From contig CAZIID010000030.1 in NCBI GenBank assembly GCA_964539415.1, forward strand, positions 1 through 6,900: DNA of 6,900 bases, in the 5' to 3' direction. Positions 1 through 4,427 of the stretch are shown here, piece by piece. The translations under genes were made by a program, and so were the position numbers. Source of the stretch: CAYQFQ01 sp964539415. Its GTDB lineage: Bacteria; Patescibacteriota; Minisyncoccia; Phycocordibacterales; GWA1-40-21. Under the pieces are notes generated by a model, which did no database searches, was not told the origin of the DNA, and was given only the letters and a program-made list of their open reading frames with translations. Position 1 is the stretch's first letter, and each line of letters begins with the position of its first letter.

Positions 1-47
1 TACTTTGCATATATAAGACGGATCAGTTGTCTAGGCCGATCATCCCC
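1..47 (-). ncRNA. ssrA: tmRNA (ssrA), 5' part only, runs off the left edge
   Basis: Transfer-messenger RNA acts with SmpB to release stalled ribosomes and tag the unfinished peptide. Read on the minus strand from 47, the sequence begins GGGGATGATCGGCCTAGAC. This matches the usual tmRNA 5' end: a GGGG-initiated acceptor strand, a two-base joint, then a D-arm-like GGnnUnGAC segment. It begins 2 nt after the smpB stop codon, and smpB-ssrA adjacency is common in bacteria. Only 47 nt are visible, so the tag reading frame, pseudoknots and the 3' acceptor strand (expected to end CAUCCCC plus CCA) lie outside. It is probably co-transcribed with smpB and matured by RNase P. The call rests on the 5' motif plus context. 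Confidence 0.75.
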
Positions 48-49
48 AT

Positions 50-493
50 TTATTCTCCTTTCAATGTTCTGCGAATTTCTCTATCGCTTTCACGTTTTTT
101 AATTGACTGACGTTTATCAGCCGACTTTTTTCCGCGAGCGATACCAAGCTCAACCTTGAGCTTCTTACCTTTATTATACACCGATAACACCACCACTGTC
201 AATCCTTTCTGATTTTCAATTTCACCCAGTCTATTTATCTCTTTTTTGGTTAAAAGTAGTCTTCTATTTCTTCTTGAATCATAATCTTCTGGAACATTTT
301 TTGGCTGAAGTGCTGTGATATTGGCACCAATTAAAAACGCTTCCCCACCGCGAACCGTTGCATAAGCACCATCTAAAGTTATTTTTCCATCTTTAATTGC
401 CTTAACTTCAAAACCGAGCAACTCAATACCCGCCGTGATTTTCTCAAGGATTTCGTAATTAAAAAATGCTTTTTTATTTGTTGCGAAGCTCAC
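50..493 (-). CDS. smpB: SsrA-binding protein SmpB
   Basis: SmpB binds the tRNA-like domain of tmRNA and mimics the anticodon arm, placing tmRNA in the A site of stalled ribosomes. The 147-residue product has the family landmarks in order: GFEVK at about 27-31, GEAFLIGANI at 50-59, RRNRRLLL at 74-81, and the basic C-terminal ARGKKSADKR at 119-128, followed by a lysine/arginine-rich tail ending LKGE. That tail is the part that enters the decoding centre. Length is slightly below the usual 150-160 because the N-terminal extension is minimal. The start is GTG at 491-493; no in-frame ATG fits and there is no SD. A good promoter sits so close upstream that the mRNA would carry a leader of only a few nucleotides. 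Its natural partner ssrA begins 2 nt after the stop. Confidence 0.96.
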   Translation of the reverse strand: MSFATNKKAFFNYEILEKITAGIELLGFEVKAIKDGKITLDGAYATVRGGEAFLIGANITALQPKNVPEDYDSRRNRRLLLTKKEINRLGEIENQKGLTVVVLSVYNKGKKLKVELGIARGKKSADKRQSIKKRESDREIRRTLKGE

Positions 494-502
494 TGTATGA
501 AT

Positions 503-531
503 ATAATAGCAAAAAATACCGCTATTGACAA
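503..531 (-). promoter_or_regulatory. Promoter of smpB-ssrA, near-leaderless
   Basis: On the minus strand there is a TTGTCA -35 (526-531), a 17-nt spacer and a TATTAT -10 (503-508); each hexamer matches the sigma-70 consensus at 5 of 6 positions. The predicted start near 496 lies only 3-4 nt before the GTG start of smpB. The -35 overlaps the -35 of the divergent plus-strand promoter almost completely. Confidence 0.7.
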
Positions 532-553
532 TCTTGGTTTAAATATATAGTAT
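525..553 (+). promoter_or_regulatory. Divergent promoter of the gene at 598
   Basis: A perfect TTGACA (525-530) is followed after 17 nt by TAGTAT (548-553). TATAGT at 546-551, with a 15-nt spacer, is an alternative -10. Transcription would start near 560, leaving a leader of about 38 nt that contains the strong SD of the downstream gene. The -35 shares five of six base pairs with the smpB -35 on the other strand. Confidence 0.55.
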
Positions 554-597
554 AAAAAACAGAATAGGTCAGGTAACTATATAGGAGGGTGGGTCAA

Positions 598-873
598 ATG
601 AGTCAGCTTGATTTTATTGAGTGGGTCATTAACAAAATTGAAGAAAGTTTCAAAAAAGCAAGAATTAAAACGAAAAAGGATTTTCTGAAGTTAATAAAAG
701 AAGAAGAGGAACCATTAAAAGCATGGATTCTGTCGGGATTTGATGCGTGGGCTATTATGGCACGGATAGAAACTCAAAAGGCAGTCATCATTTCCAATCC
801 AGAAAATTTGTGTCAGATAATCTTTGACAGATTGAAAGTCTCTTTTGCTGAACAAATTAAAGCTCTGCCATAA
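598..873 (+). CDS. Hypothetical protein, 91 residues
   Basis: I do not recognise this family. The protein is soluble-looking, with no signal peptide or membrane segment. Residues 1-40 are strongly charged and helix-prone (IEESFKKARIKTKKDFLKL then EEEE). A middle segment, PLKAWILSGFDAWAIMARIE, has two tryptophans, and the C-terminal half contains a second amphipathic stretch. A small helical protein is plausible, but no catalytic motif is visible. The start is set at ATG 598 because AGGAGGG (583-589) lies 8 nt upstream; a GTG at 589 would overlap that site. It has its own promoter and a strong terminator, so it is a single-gene unit, divergent from smpB. The clean expression signals argue that the gene is real. 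Confidence 0.8.
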   Translation: MSQLDFIEWVINKIEESFKKARIKTKKDFLKLIKEEEEPLKAWILSGFDAWAIMARIETQKAVIISNPENLCQIIFDRLKVSFAEQIKALP

Positions 874-892
874 ATATTCCGAATATTCGATT

Positions 893-925
893 AAGACCAG
901 GGTTTATAACCTTGGTCTTTTTTTA
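893..925 (+). terminator. Intrinsic terminator after the gene at 598
   Basis: A 12-bp stem (893-904 with 908-919, one G-U pair) and a 3-nt loop run into a tract of seven T residues. It lies 20 nt after the stop codon. Confidence 0.9.
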
Positions 926-980
926 TTCAAACACAAACACACGACAGTGTAGTCTATAAATCACACAAAAAAAATAAATC

Positions 981-1010
981 TTGCGATTTAATCACTCATT
1001 GTGCTATATT
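981..1010 (+). promoter_or_regulatory. Promoter with extended -10 for the gene at 1032
   Basis: TTGCGA (981-986) is followed by an 18-nt spacer and TATATT (1005-1010). The -10 is preceded by TGC, giving the extended -10 motif TGn. The start site would be near 1017, just before the SD at 1022-1028. Confidence 0.6.
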
Positions 1011-1031
1011 AAAAAAAGAAAAGGAGGGCGT

Positions 1032-1319
1032 ATGAACCTGAGAAATGTCACGCTCGGATTAGTCATAATGTTACTTGTCATTGTCTATCGCCACGTCAGA
1101 TCAGGTGGTAAATGCAAAAAATGTGGAAGTTATGAAACTAGACGACTTACTCGTGTTCCACGAAAGGATAAAATTGAAAAGAAGGCTTCTAGGTGGAATC
1201 GTAAAGTGGGTCATTTTGAACAAAAGTATATTTATTGTATTATTTGCGGACATGAGCGTCAAACTTCATACAAATATGTGCGTGACGGCAGATCATGGAG
1301 GCATTTTCATCCCTTTTAA
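1032..1319 (+). CDS. Membrane-anchored protein with two CxxC pairs, 95 residues
   Basis: The family is not recognised. Residues 6-20 (VTLGLVIMLLVIVYR) form one N-terminal hydrophobic helix, followed by arginines, so a signal anchor with the rest in the cytoplasm is likely. The soluble part has KCKKCG (Cys28, Cys31) and YCIICGH (Cys69, Cys72) separated by 37 mostly basic residues. This is the layout of a zinc ribbon with a long insert. The tail is aromatic and basic (SWRHFHPF). A possible role is metal or nucleic-acid binding at the membrane, but that is inference. The start is ATG 1032, since AAGGAGGG (1021-1028) precedes it and the promoter starts transcription near 1017; an upstream TTG at 981 would lie inside the promoter. 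It has its own terminator and is probably a single-gene unit. Confidence 0.8.
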   Translation: MNLRNVTLGLVIMLLVIVYRHVRSGGKCKKCGSYETRRLTRVPRKDKIEKKASRWNRKVGHFEQKYIYCIICGHERQTSYKYVRDGRSWRHFHPF

Positions 1320-1332
1320 TTGATTGGCAACA

Positions 1333-1372
1333 AAAAACACCAAACTTATCTAAAAAATAATTTGGTGTTTTT
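1333..1372. terminator. Bidirectional terminator between convergent genes
   Basis: AAAAACACCAAA (1333-1344) is exactly complementary to 1361-1372, with a 16-nt AT-rich loop. A-runs on one side and T-runs on the other make it work on both strands: for the CxxC gene from the left and for the membrane-protein gene at 1753 from the right. Confidence 0.8.
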
Positions 1373-1440
1373 CATTTTCGGCTCTCTACCCTATCTTCCA
1401 TACGTTTGGGCAGGGGCACATCTTCTTGTTTTGTAAACAT
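1372..1440 (-). CDS. Possible 22-residue microprotein
   Basis: A short minus-strand frame begins with ATG at 1438-1440, 4 nt after the stop of the upstream membrane-protein gene, and ends with TGA at 1372-1374, touching the terminator stem. The peptide reads MFTKQEDVPLPKRMEDRVES plus RK. It is highly charged, with no membrane segment. No SD is present, so translation would depend on coupling to the gene before it. Arguments for it are the 4-nt spacing and the fact that it fills the space up to the terminator exactly. Against it are its size and the lack of any recognised relative. It could also be a decayed remnant of a longer charged protein. Confidence 0.3.
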   Translation of the reverse strand: MFTKQEDVPLPKRMEDRVESRK

Positions 1441-1444
1441 AACT

Positions 1445-1753
1445 TTATTCAATTACTAAAGATGTGTTCTCTAGTTTGGACAAAGCTTGTTTTCTCTTTT
1501 TTGCACTTCTCTTTTTATCTTCTTGCACTGATATGAAACCGCATAGCATAGTACCAACCGCACAACCTATTGCGTATGAAAGTACAAGATACCAATTACT
1601 AATATCACTGATAAAAGTCTGAAGCACATAGTACCAAATCAAAACATTCACAACGGTAACAATACCGCTTAGATATATTCTTGAATCAGCTACAGTTTTC
1701 GTCCAATATGAGACAATAAACATCTCAACGACTCCTAACATAAAAAGAAACAT
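1445..1753 (-). CDS. Small three-helix membrane protein, UPF0316/DUF5698-like
   Basis: The 102-residue product has three hydrophobic segments at about 1-20, 28-48 and 55-77, then a cytoplasmic lysine-rich tail (EDKKRSAKKRKQ). The pattern of VVNVLIWYYVLQTFISDISN followed by YAIGCAVGTMLCG resembles the N-terminal membrane domain of UPF0316 proteins (DUF5698). The soluble DUF2179 domain that often follows is absent. Biochemical function is unknown for the family. I prefer ATG 1753 because AGGAAAAG lies just upstream. A TTG at 1807 in the same frame would add 18 residues but falls inside the left arm of a 17-bp inverted repeat, which fits untranslated leader better. Transcription comes from a strong promoter 220-250 nt upstream, giving an unusually long hairpin-rich leader. 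Confidence 0.72.
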   Translation of the reverse strand: MFLFMLGVVEMFIVSYWTKTVADSRIYLSGIVTVVNVLIWYYVLQTFISDISNWYLVLSYAIGCAVGTMLCGFISVQEDKKRSAKKRKQALSKLENTSLVIE

Positions 1754-1967
1754 AACTTTTCCTATATTAATTCTGTTAAAGTACGACTCGGGCGAACATC
1801 CGCTCAAAAAGTTTTTTTTAAAATCTTTTTGAGCGGATGTTTTAGCCCCAGGGCTATATATTACCCTCGATTACCCTAAAACAAATTTACTAAATTTGTT
1901 CGGGTATTTCACTCATTAAAGAGCGAAATAAAACAAAATATGCCCTTTCTTGGCATATTCAATTTGT
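1754..1967 (-). promoter_or_regulatory. Long structured 5' leader with five hairpins
   Basis: On the minus strand, between the predicted start near 1967 and ATG 1753, I can pair five successive hairpins. They are: (1) AATATGCC/GGCATATT with loop AAGAAA; (2) ATTTCGCTC/GAGTGAAAT with one G-U pair; (3) AACAAATTT/AAATTTGTT with loop AGT, extendable by TACCC/GGGTA below it; (4) TAGCC/GGCTA with loop CTGG; (5) a perfect 17-bp stem at 1795-1811/1825-1841. No known riboswitch consensus was recognised. It could be a cis-regulatory leader or an independent small RNA. No other gene lies between 1808 and 2148. Confidence 0.5.
1795..1841. repeat. Perfect 17-bp inverted repeat with 13-nt AT loop
   Basis: The arms at 1795-1811 and 1825-1841 are exactly complementary (AACATCCGCTCAAAAAG and its reverse complement). 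The loop is a run of eight T followed by AAAAT. No T-tract follows on the minus strand, so it is not a standard terminator for the leader transcript; on the plus strand only four T follow. Confidence 0.85.
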
Positions 1968-1973
1968 GGCTCT

Positions 1974-2001
1974 ATTATACAGTTTTTATGCTTAAAGTCA
2001 A
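1974..2001 (-). promoter_or_regulatory. Promoter of the structured leader and membrane-protein gene
   Basis: On the minus strand there is TTGACT (1996-2001), a 16-nt spacer and a perfect TATAAT (1974-1979). Transcription should start near 1967. It is divergent from the cold-shock promoter, with 31 bp between the two -35 boxes. Confidence 0.75.
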
Positions 2002-2032
2002 ACCTATTTTGCACTTATCAACACTTTTCTAT

Positions 2033-2061
2033 TTGACAACGTAATACTTTTCTGCTACCAT
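2033..2061 (+). promoter_or_regulatory. Promoter of the cold-shock gene, extended -10
   Basis: A perfect TTGACA (2033-2038), a 17-nt spacer and TACCAT (2056-2061) preceded by TGC, the extended -10 motif. A start near 2068 leaves an AT-rich leader of about 80 nt. A long leader is typical of cold-shock mRNAs, though no cold-box sequence was recognised. Confidence 0.6.
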
Positions 2062-2148
2062 AGATGTACAAGTGGTTTATGGTTCGAAAAGAGTCGATTT
2101 TCTAAAAACATATAAAATTTGTATTTTATCAAGTAATCAATTCAAAAT

Positions 2149-2346
2149 ATGACAGGTGTTATAAAGAAACTAACTGACAAAGGTTTTGGTTTCATCTCAG
2201 CTGAAGGAATGGAGAAAGATGTCTTCTTCCACAGCAACTCACTCGTTGACGCAAGTTTCAACGAATTAAGAGAAGGTGATGCTGTATCTTTCGATATAGA
2301 AGATTCCCCAAAGGGAAAGAATGCTGTGAACGTAAAAAAGGCATAA
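2149..2346 (+). CDS. Cold-shock domain protein (CspA family)
   Basis: A single-domain OB-fold protein that binds single-stranded RNA and DNA and melts RNA structure. The 65 residues match the usual CSD length (65-70). RNP1 is KGFGFIS (11-17) and RNP2 is VFFH (25-28), both complete. The N-terminal strand reads TGVIKKLTDKGFGFI, so the tryptophan and phenylalanine of the common VKWFN motif are replaced by lysine and leucine. That would alter one stacking face of the RNA-binding surface. The start is the only in-frame ATG and no SD precedes it. It has its own promoter, an 80-nt leader and a strong terminator, so it is monocistronic. Confidence 0.95.
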   Translation: MTGVIKKLTDKGFGFISAEGMEKDVFFHSNSLVDASFNELREGDAVSFDIEDSPKGKNAVNVKKA

Positions 2347-2360
2347 GCATTTAAAAACTA

Positions 2361-2395
2361 AAAACTCCGATCGCTTCATGCGGTCGGAGTTTTTT
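2361..2395 (+). terminator. Intrinsic terminator of the cold-shock gene
   Basis: An 11-bp stem (2364-2374 with 2380-2390, one T-G pair) and loop TTCAT are followed by a T-tract. A-runs upstream pair with the T-tract and could let it act on both strands. Confidence 0.92.
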
Positions 2396-2440
2396 GTATT
2401 ATTTTTTTTTGAAAAGATAATTCGTAATTCCCTATTAAAA

Positions 2441-2449
2441 TGATATTAT
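2441..2449 (+). promoter_or_regulatory. Extended -10 promoter placing the start at the PAP2 ATG
   Basis: TGATATTAT is an extended -10 (TGn plus TATTAT at 2444-2449). A weak -35-like TTCGTA lies 17 nt upstream (2421-2426). The usual 7-nt spacing puts the first transcribed base at 2456, the A of the ATG, so the mRNA should be leaderless. Confidence 0.6.
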
Positions 2450-2455
2450 ACTTAA

Positions 2456-3112
2456 ATGAAAAATAGCTTAAAAACATTCATAATCCTTATCATAATCTTT
2501 TCTTTAATCTCTATTGCTGTCGCTTTAAACTCCCCTACACTAAACTATCTAGACCAGCAAATAGGTAAAATATTTTTCCTCAATGACAATACTACACTTA
2601 TCAATATCTCTATATTTTTTACAAAGATCGTTGATCCAATAAATTCAATTATTATCATAGTAATTCTTTCCTTGATATCTTTCCTAAGAAAAAAGAAATA
2701 TGACATGTACCTGATTTTTATATCATCAGGCCTTGCCCTCTCATTATCTTCTGCACTGAAAATCTTATTTGCCAGAGCTAGACCGCTGTATTCCCTAGTA
2801 AACGAAACAACCATGAGCTTCCCTTCCAATCATGCTGTTATCTCTGCTATTTTTCTTTGCTTCTTTTTATACATAATATCCGAGAATATTAAAAAAGTTT
2901 TTATAAAAAAACTACTAAAAATACTGACTTTTGCTGTTTTTATTTTTATTCCCCTAACAAGAATTATGCTAGGGGCCCATTTTGCAAGTGATGTAATTGC
3001 AGGCTTTGTTTTGGGCCTTATAATATATTTATTTACCGGAATGCTACTATCCACCACAACCGAGGGAAAAGCTGATTGTGACGTTTGCCTTAAAGAAAAA
3101 AATGTGCTATAA
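2456..3112 (+). CDS. PAP2-family membrane phosphatase
   Basis: An integral-membrane lipid phosphatase of the PAP2/phosphatidic-acid-phosphatase fold, probably acting on a phospholipid or isoprenoid (undecaprenyl) diphosphate in the envelope. All three signature motifs are present in 218 residues: K102-x6-R109-P110; P123-S124-N125-H126 (PSGH with asparagine for glycine); and R169-x5-H175-x3-D179. His126 is the expected general acid and His175 the nucleophile. Membrane segments lie at about 7-24, 62-77, 84-101, 127-142, 154-168 and 180-198. The first motif lies after the third segment, as in bacterial relatives. The C-terminal tail carries an extra CDVC (208-211) of unknown meaning. ATG 2456 is chosen because the promoter starts exactly there. 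Substrate is not determinable from sequence. Confidence 0.92.
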   Translation: MKNSLKTFIILIIIFSLISIAVALNSPTLNYLDQQIGKIFFLNDNTTLINISIFFTKIVDPINSIIIIVILSLISFLRKKKYDMYLIFISSGLALSLSSALKILFARARPLYSLVNETTMSFPSNHAVISAIFLCFFLYIISENIKKVFIKKLLKILTFAVFIFIPLTRIMLGAHFASDVIAGFVLGLIIYLFTGMLLSTTTEGKADCDVCLKEKNVL

Positions 3113-3113
3113 A
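3085..3113 (+). promoter_or_regulatory. Internal promoter for infC-rpmI-rplT inside the PAP2 gene end
   Basis: TTGCCT (3085-3090), a 17-nt spacer, and TATAAA (3108-3113) preceded by TGC form an extended -10 promoter. The PAP2 stop codon (3110-3112) lies inside the -10 hexamer. The start would be near 3120, 19 nt before the infC start codon. Confidence 0.55.
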
Positions 3114-3138
3114 TATAGGTATATTAGAAAATAATAAA

Positions 3139-3669
3139 TTGAATATAAGAGCAAGAATAAACAATCAAATAAGGGTGCCAGAAGTCAGGGTAATTATGGA
3201 AGATGGCCAAAATCTAGGTGTATTGGCAACAAGTGTTGCTATCGCCAAGGCTCAGGAGCTCGGAATGGATTTGATAGAAATATCACCAAACGCAGTACCA
3301 CCTGTTGCAAAAATAATGGATTATGGTAAATTTCAATACGCTGAGAAGAAGAAGCTAAAGACTGTTAAGACTAAAGCCCATACGGTAGAAGTCAAAAGCA
3401 TTCAAGTTAAAGTGGGTACAGATGAACACGATCTCCTACTTAAAGCTAGCAAAGCTTCTGAATGGCTAAAAGAAGGTCATAGAGTAAAGATTAATCTATT
3501 CCTCACAGGGAGATCCAAATATATGGATGTAAAGTTCCTTAATGAAAGATTAGACAGAATACTAAAACTTCTTACAGAAAGTTACAAAATAGCTGAACCC
3601 CCTCAAAAGGGACCAAAAGGTTTGACAGCTGTTATAGAAAAAGATAACAAAAAAACAAATTTAATATGA
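3139..3669 (+). CDS. infC: Translation initiation factor IF-3
   Basis: IF3 binds the 30S subunit, prevents premature joining of the 50S subunit and proofreads the start codon. The 176 residues have the two-domain layout: IF3-N with NNQIRVPEVRVI (8-19), LIEISP (45-50) and PPVAKIMDYGKFQY (54-67); a lysine-rich linker; and IF3-C from about 82, with KVGTDEHDLLLKA, GHRVKINLFLTGR and the terminal TAVIEK. Alanine replaces the frequent cysteine before KIMDYGKF. No ATG exists in frame upstream of the conserved core, so TTG 3139 is the best start. A non-AUG start is well known for infC, where IF3 discriminates against its own mRNA. The stop overlaps the rpmI start in ATGA, the classical infC-rpmI-rplT operon order. 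Confidence 0.96.
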   Translation: MNIRARINNQIRVPEVRVIMEDGQNLGVLATSVAIAKAQELGMDLIEISPNAVPPVAKIMDYGKFQYAEKKKLKTVKTKAHTVEVKSIQVKVGTDEHDLLLKASKASEWLKEGHRVKINLFLTGRSKYMDVKFLNERLDRILKLLTESYKIAEPPQKGPKGLTAVIEKDNKKTNLI

Positions 3670-3857
3670 AAACAAACAAATCATTTTCAAAAAGACTTAG
3701 AGTTACAAAGAATGGTAAAATTCTAGGAAGAAAAGCTGGTCAAAACCATTTTAATGCAAAAGAAAGCAGAGGTGCACAACTTAAGAAAAAGAGATCAGTT
3801 GTAATACACTTTAAAAGCAAAGCAAAAGCAAGATTTTTAGCAGGAAAGTTTAAATAA
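3666..3857 (+). CDS. rpmI: 50S ribosomal protein L35
   Basis: L35 is a small basic protein of the large subunit. The 63 residues are rich in lysine and arginine, with the family pattern KTNKSFSKRLRVTKNGKI, RKAGQNHFNAKES, QLKKKRS and a short C-terminal helix ending AGKFK. Length is normal (about 64). The ATG overlaps the infC stop by 4 nt (ATGA), and no SD is present, so translation is probably coupled to IF3 by re-initiation. rplT follows after 22 nt. Confidence 0.95.
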   Translation: MKTNKSFSKRLRVTKNGKILGRKAGQNHFNAKESRGAQLKKKRSVVIHFKSKAKARFLAGKFK

Positions 3858-3879
3858 AGATAATTAATAACAAACTGAT

Positions 3880-4227
3880 ATGACAAGAGTAAAAAGAGGA
3901 GTAATGAAGCTCAAGACCAGAAGAAACGTCTTGAAAATGGTAAAAGGATACAGATTTGGTAGATCCACAAAGGAAGCTGCCGCAACTGAAGCTATCGCAC
4001 ACGCAGGAGCAAGCGCTTTCGCCCACAGAAGAGACAAGAAAGGTGTTATGAGAAGATTGTGGAATGTAAAGATAAATGCGATTCTTAGAGAAAACGGCCA
4101 AACTTACAGCAAGTTTATCGGGATACTCAAAAAGAAATCAATTGAAGTAGACAGAAAAATTCTTGCTACACTAGCAGAAGAAAATCCTGAGTCTTTCAAA
4201 AGATTACTTGAAACAGCTACTAAATAG
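3880..4227 (+). CDS. rplT: 50S ribosomal protein L20
   Basis: L20 binds 23S rRNA early and is needed for 50S assembly; in several bacteria it also represses this operon by binding the mRNA. The 115 residues match the family length. The basic N-terminal arm TRVKRGVMKLKTRRNVLKMVKGYRFGRS is followed by the compact C-terminal domain with RRDKKGVMRRLWNVKINA and YSKFIGILKKKSIEVDRKIL. ATG 3880 aligns with the conserved N-terminus, and no clear SD precedes it. No long leader or mimic of the 23S binding site is visible before infC, so the Escherichia- or Bacillus-style autoregulation is not evident here. The operon ends with a strong terminator directly after the stop. Confidence 0.97.
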   Translation: MTRVKRGVMKLKTRRNVLKMVKGYRFGRSTKEAAATEAIAHAGASAFAHRRDKKGVMRRLWNVKINAILRENGQTYSKFIGILKKKSIEVDRKILATLAEENPESFKRLLETATK

Positions 4228-4229
4228 TA

Positions 4230-4255
4230 AAAAAACCGCCTACTGGCGGTTTTTT
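4230..4255 (+). terminator. Intrinsic terminator of the infC-rpmI-rplT operon
   Basis: An 11-bp stem AAAAAACCGCC/GGCGGTTTTTT with loop TACT begins 3 nt after the rplT stop. It is symmetrical enough to act from the right also. Confidence 0.95.
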
Positions 4256-4270
4256 GTTATTCTCTTTTTT

Positions 4271-4349
4271 CCGTCTTTGCGAGTGAGGTATTCCGAATGT
4301 GGCAATCCAGGGATGGTTTGCTTCGTCATTTCATTCCTCGCAAAGACGG
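4271..4349. repeat. Palindromic dispersed repeat, copy A
   Basis: A 79-bp element is bounded by perfect 13-bp terminal inverted repeats, CCGTCTTTGCGAG at 4271-4283 and its complement at 4337-4349. The interior has GGCAATCC and GGTTTGCTTCG. It resembles the widespread bacterial palindromes of the type TTGCGAG...GGCAATCC...CTCGCAA. It has no coding capacity. A second copy lies at 6413-6488. Its position between a terminator and the end of a convergent gene is typical for REP- or MITE-like sequences. Confidence 0.8.
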
Positions 4350-4402
4350 GTAATAGGGTCTACCCTTGCTGTCGTCTTCTCTCCAACTTGGTAAGCGAAG
4401 CT

Positions 4403-4421
4403 GAGTATTTTCAAAATACTC
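4403..4421. repeat. Palindrome at the 3' end of the beta-CASP gene
   Basis: GAGTATTTT and AAAATACTC flank a single C, so a 7-bp stem with a TTCAA loop can form. Flanking GCGAAGC and TGCGAGC may extend it imperfectly. It lies 7 bp beyond the nuclease stop and may stabilise or end that transcript, but no T-tract follows on the minus strand. Confidence 0.5.
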
Positions 4422-4427
4422 TGCGAG

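Noticed and set aside
21..49. Minus-strand ATG with GGAG before it, directly after smpB, giving an 8-residue frame
   Set aside because: The same bases are the conserved 5' end of tmRNA; the GGAG is part of the last smpB codons.
589..597. GTG start three codons upstream of the orphan gene's ATG
   Set aside because: It overlaps the SD itself; ATG 598 has correct spacing.
981..1031. Upstream extension of the CxxC protein from a TTG start
   Set aside because: It lies over the promoter and SD; ATG 1032 has ideal signals.
1075..1323. Second plus-strand frame of 82 codons
   Set aside because: Out of frame inside the CxxC gene, without its own SD or promoter.
1754..1807. TTG start adding 18 residues to the three-helix membrane protein
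   Set aside because: It falls in the arm of the 17-bp inverted repeat, lacks an SD and precedes the conserved membrane segment; ATG 1753 has AGGA upstream.
1861..1965. CRISPR-like array of short repeats in the hairpin leader
   Set aside because: The units differ in sequence and are inverted, not direct, repeats; no regular spacing.
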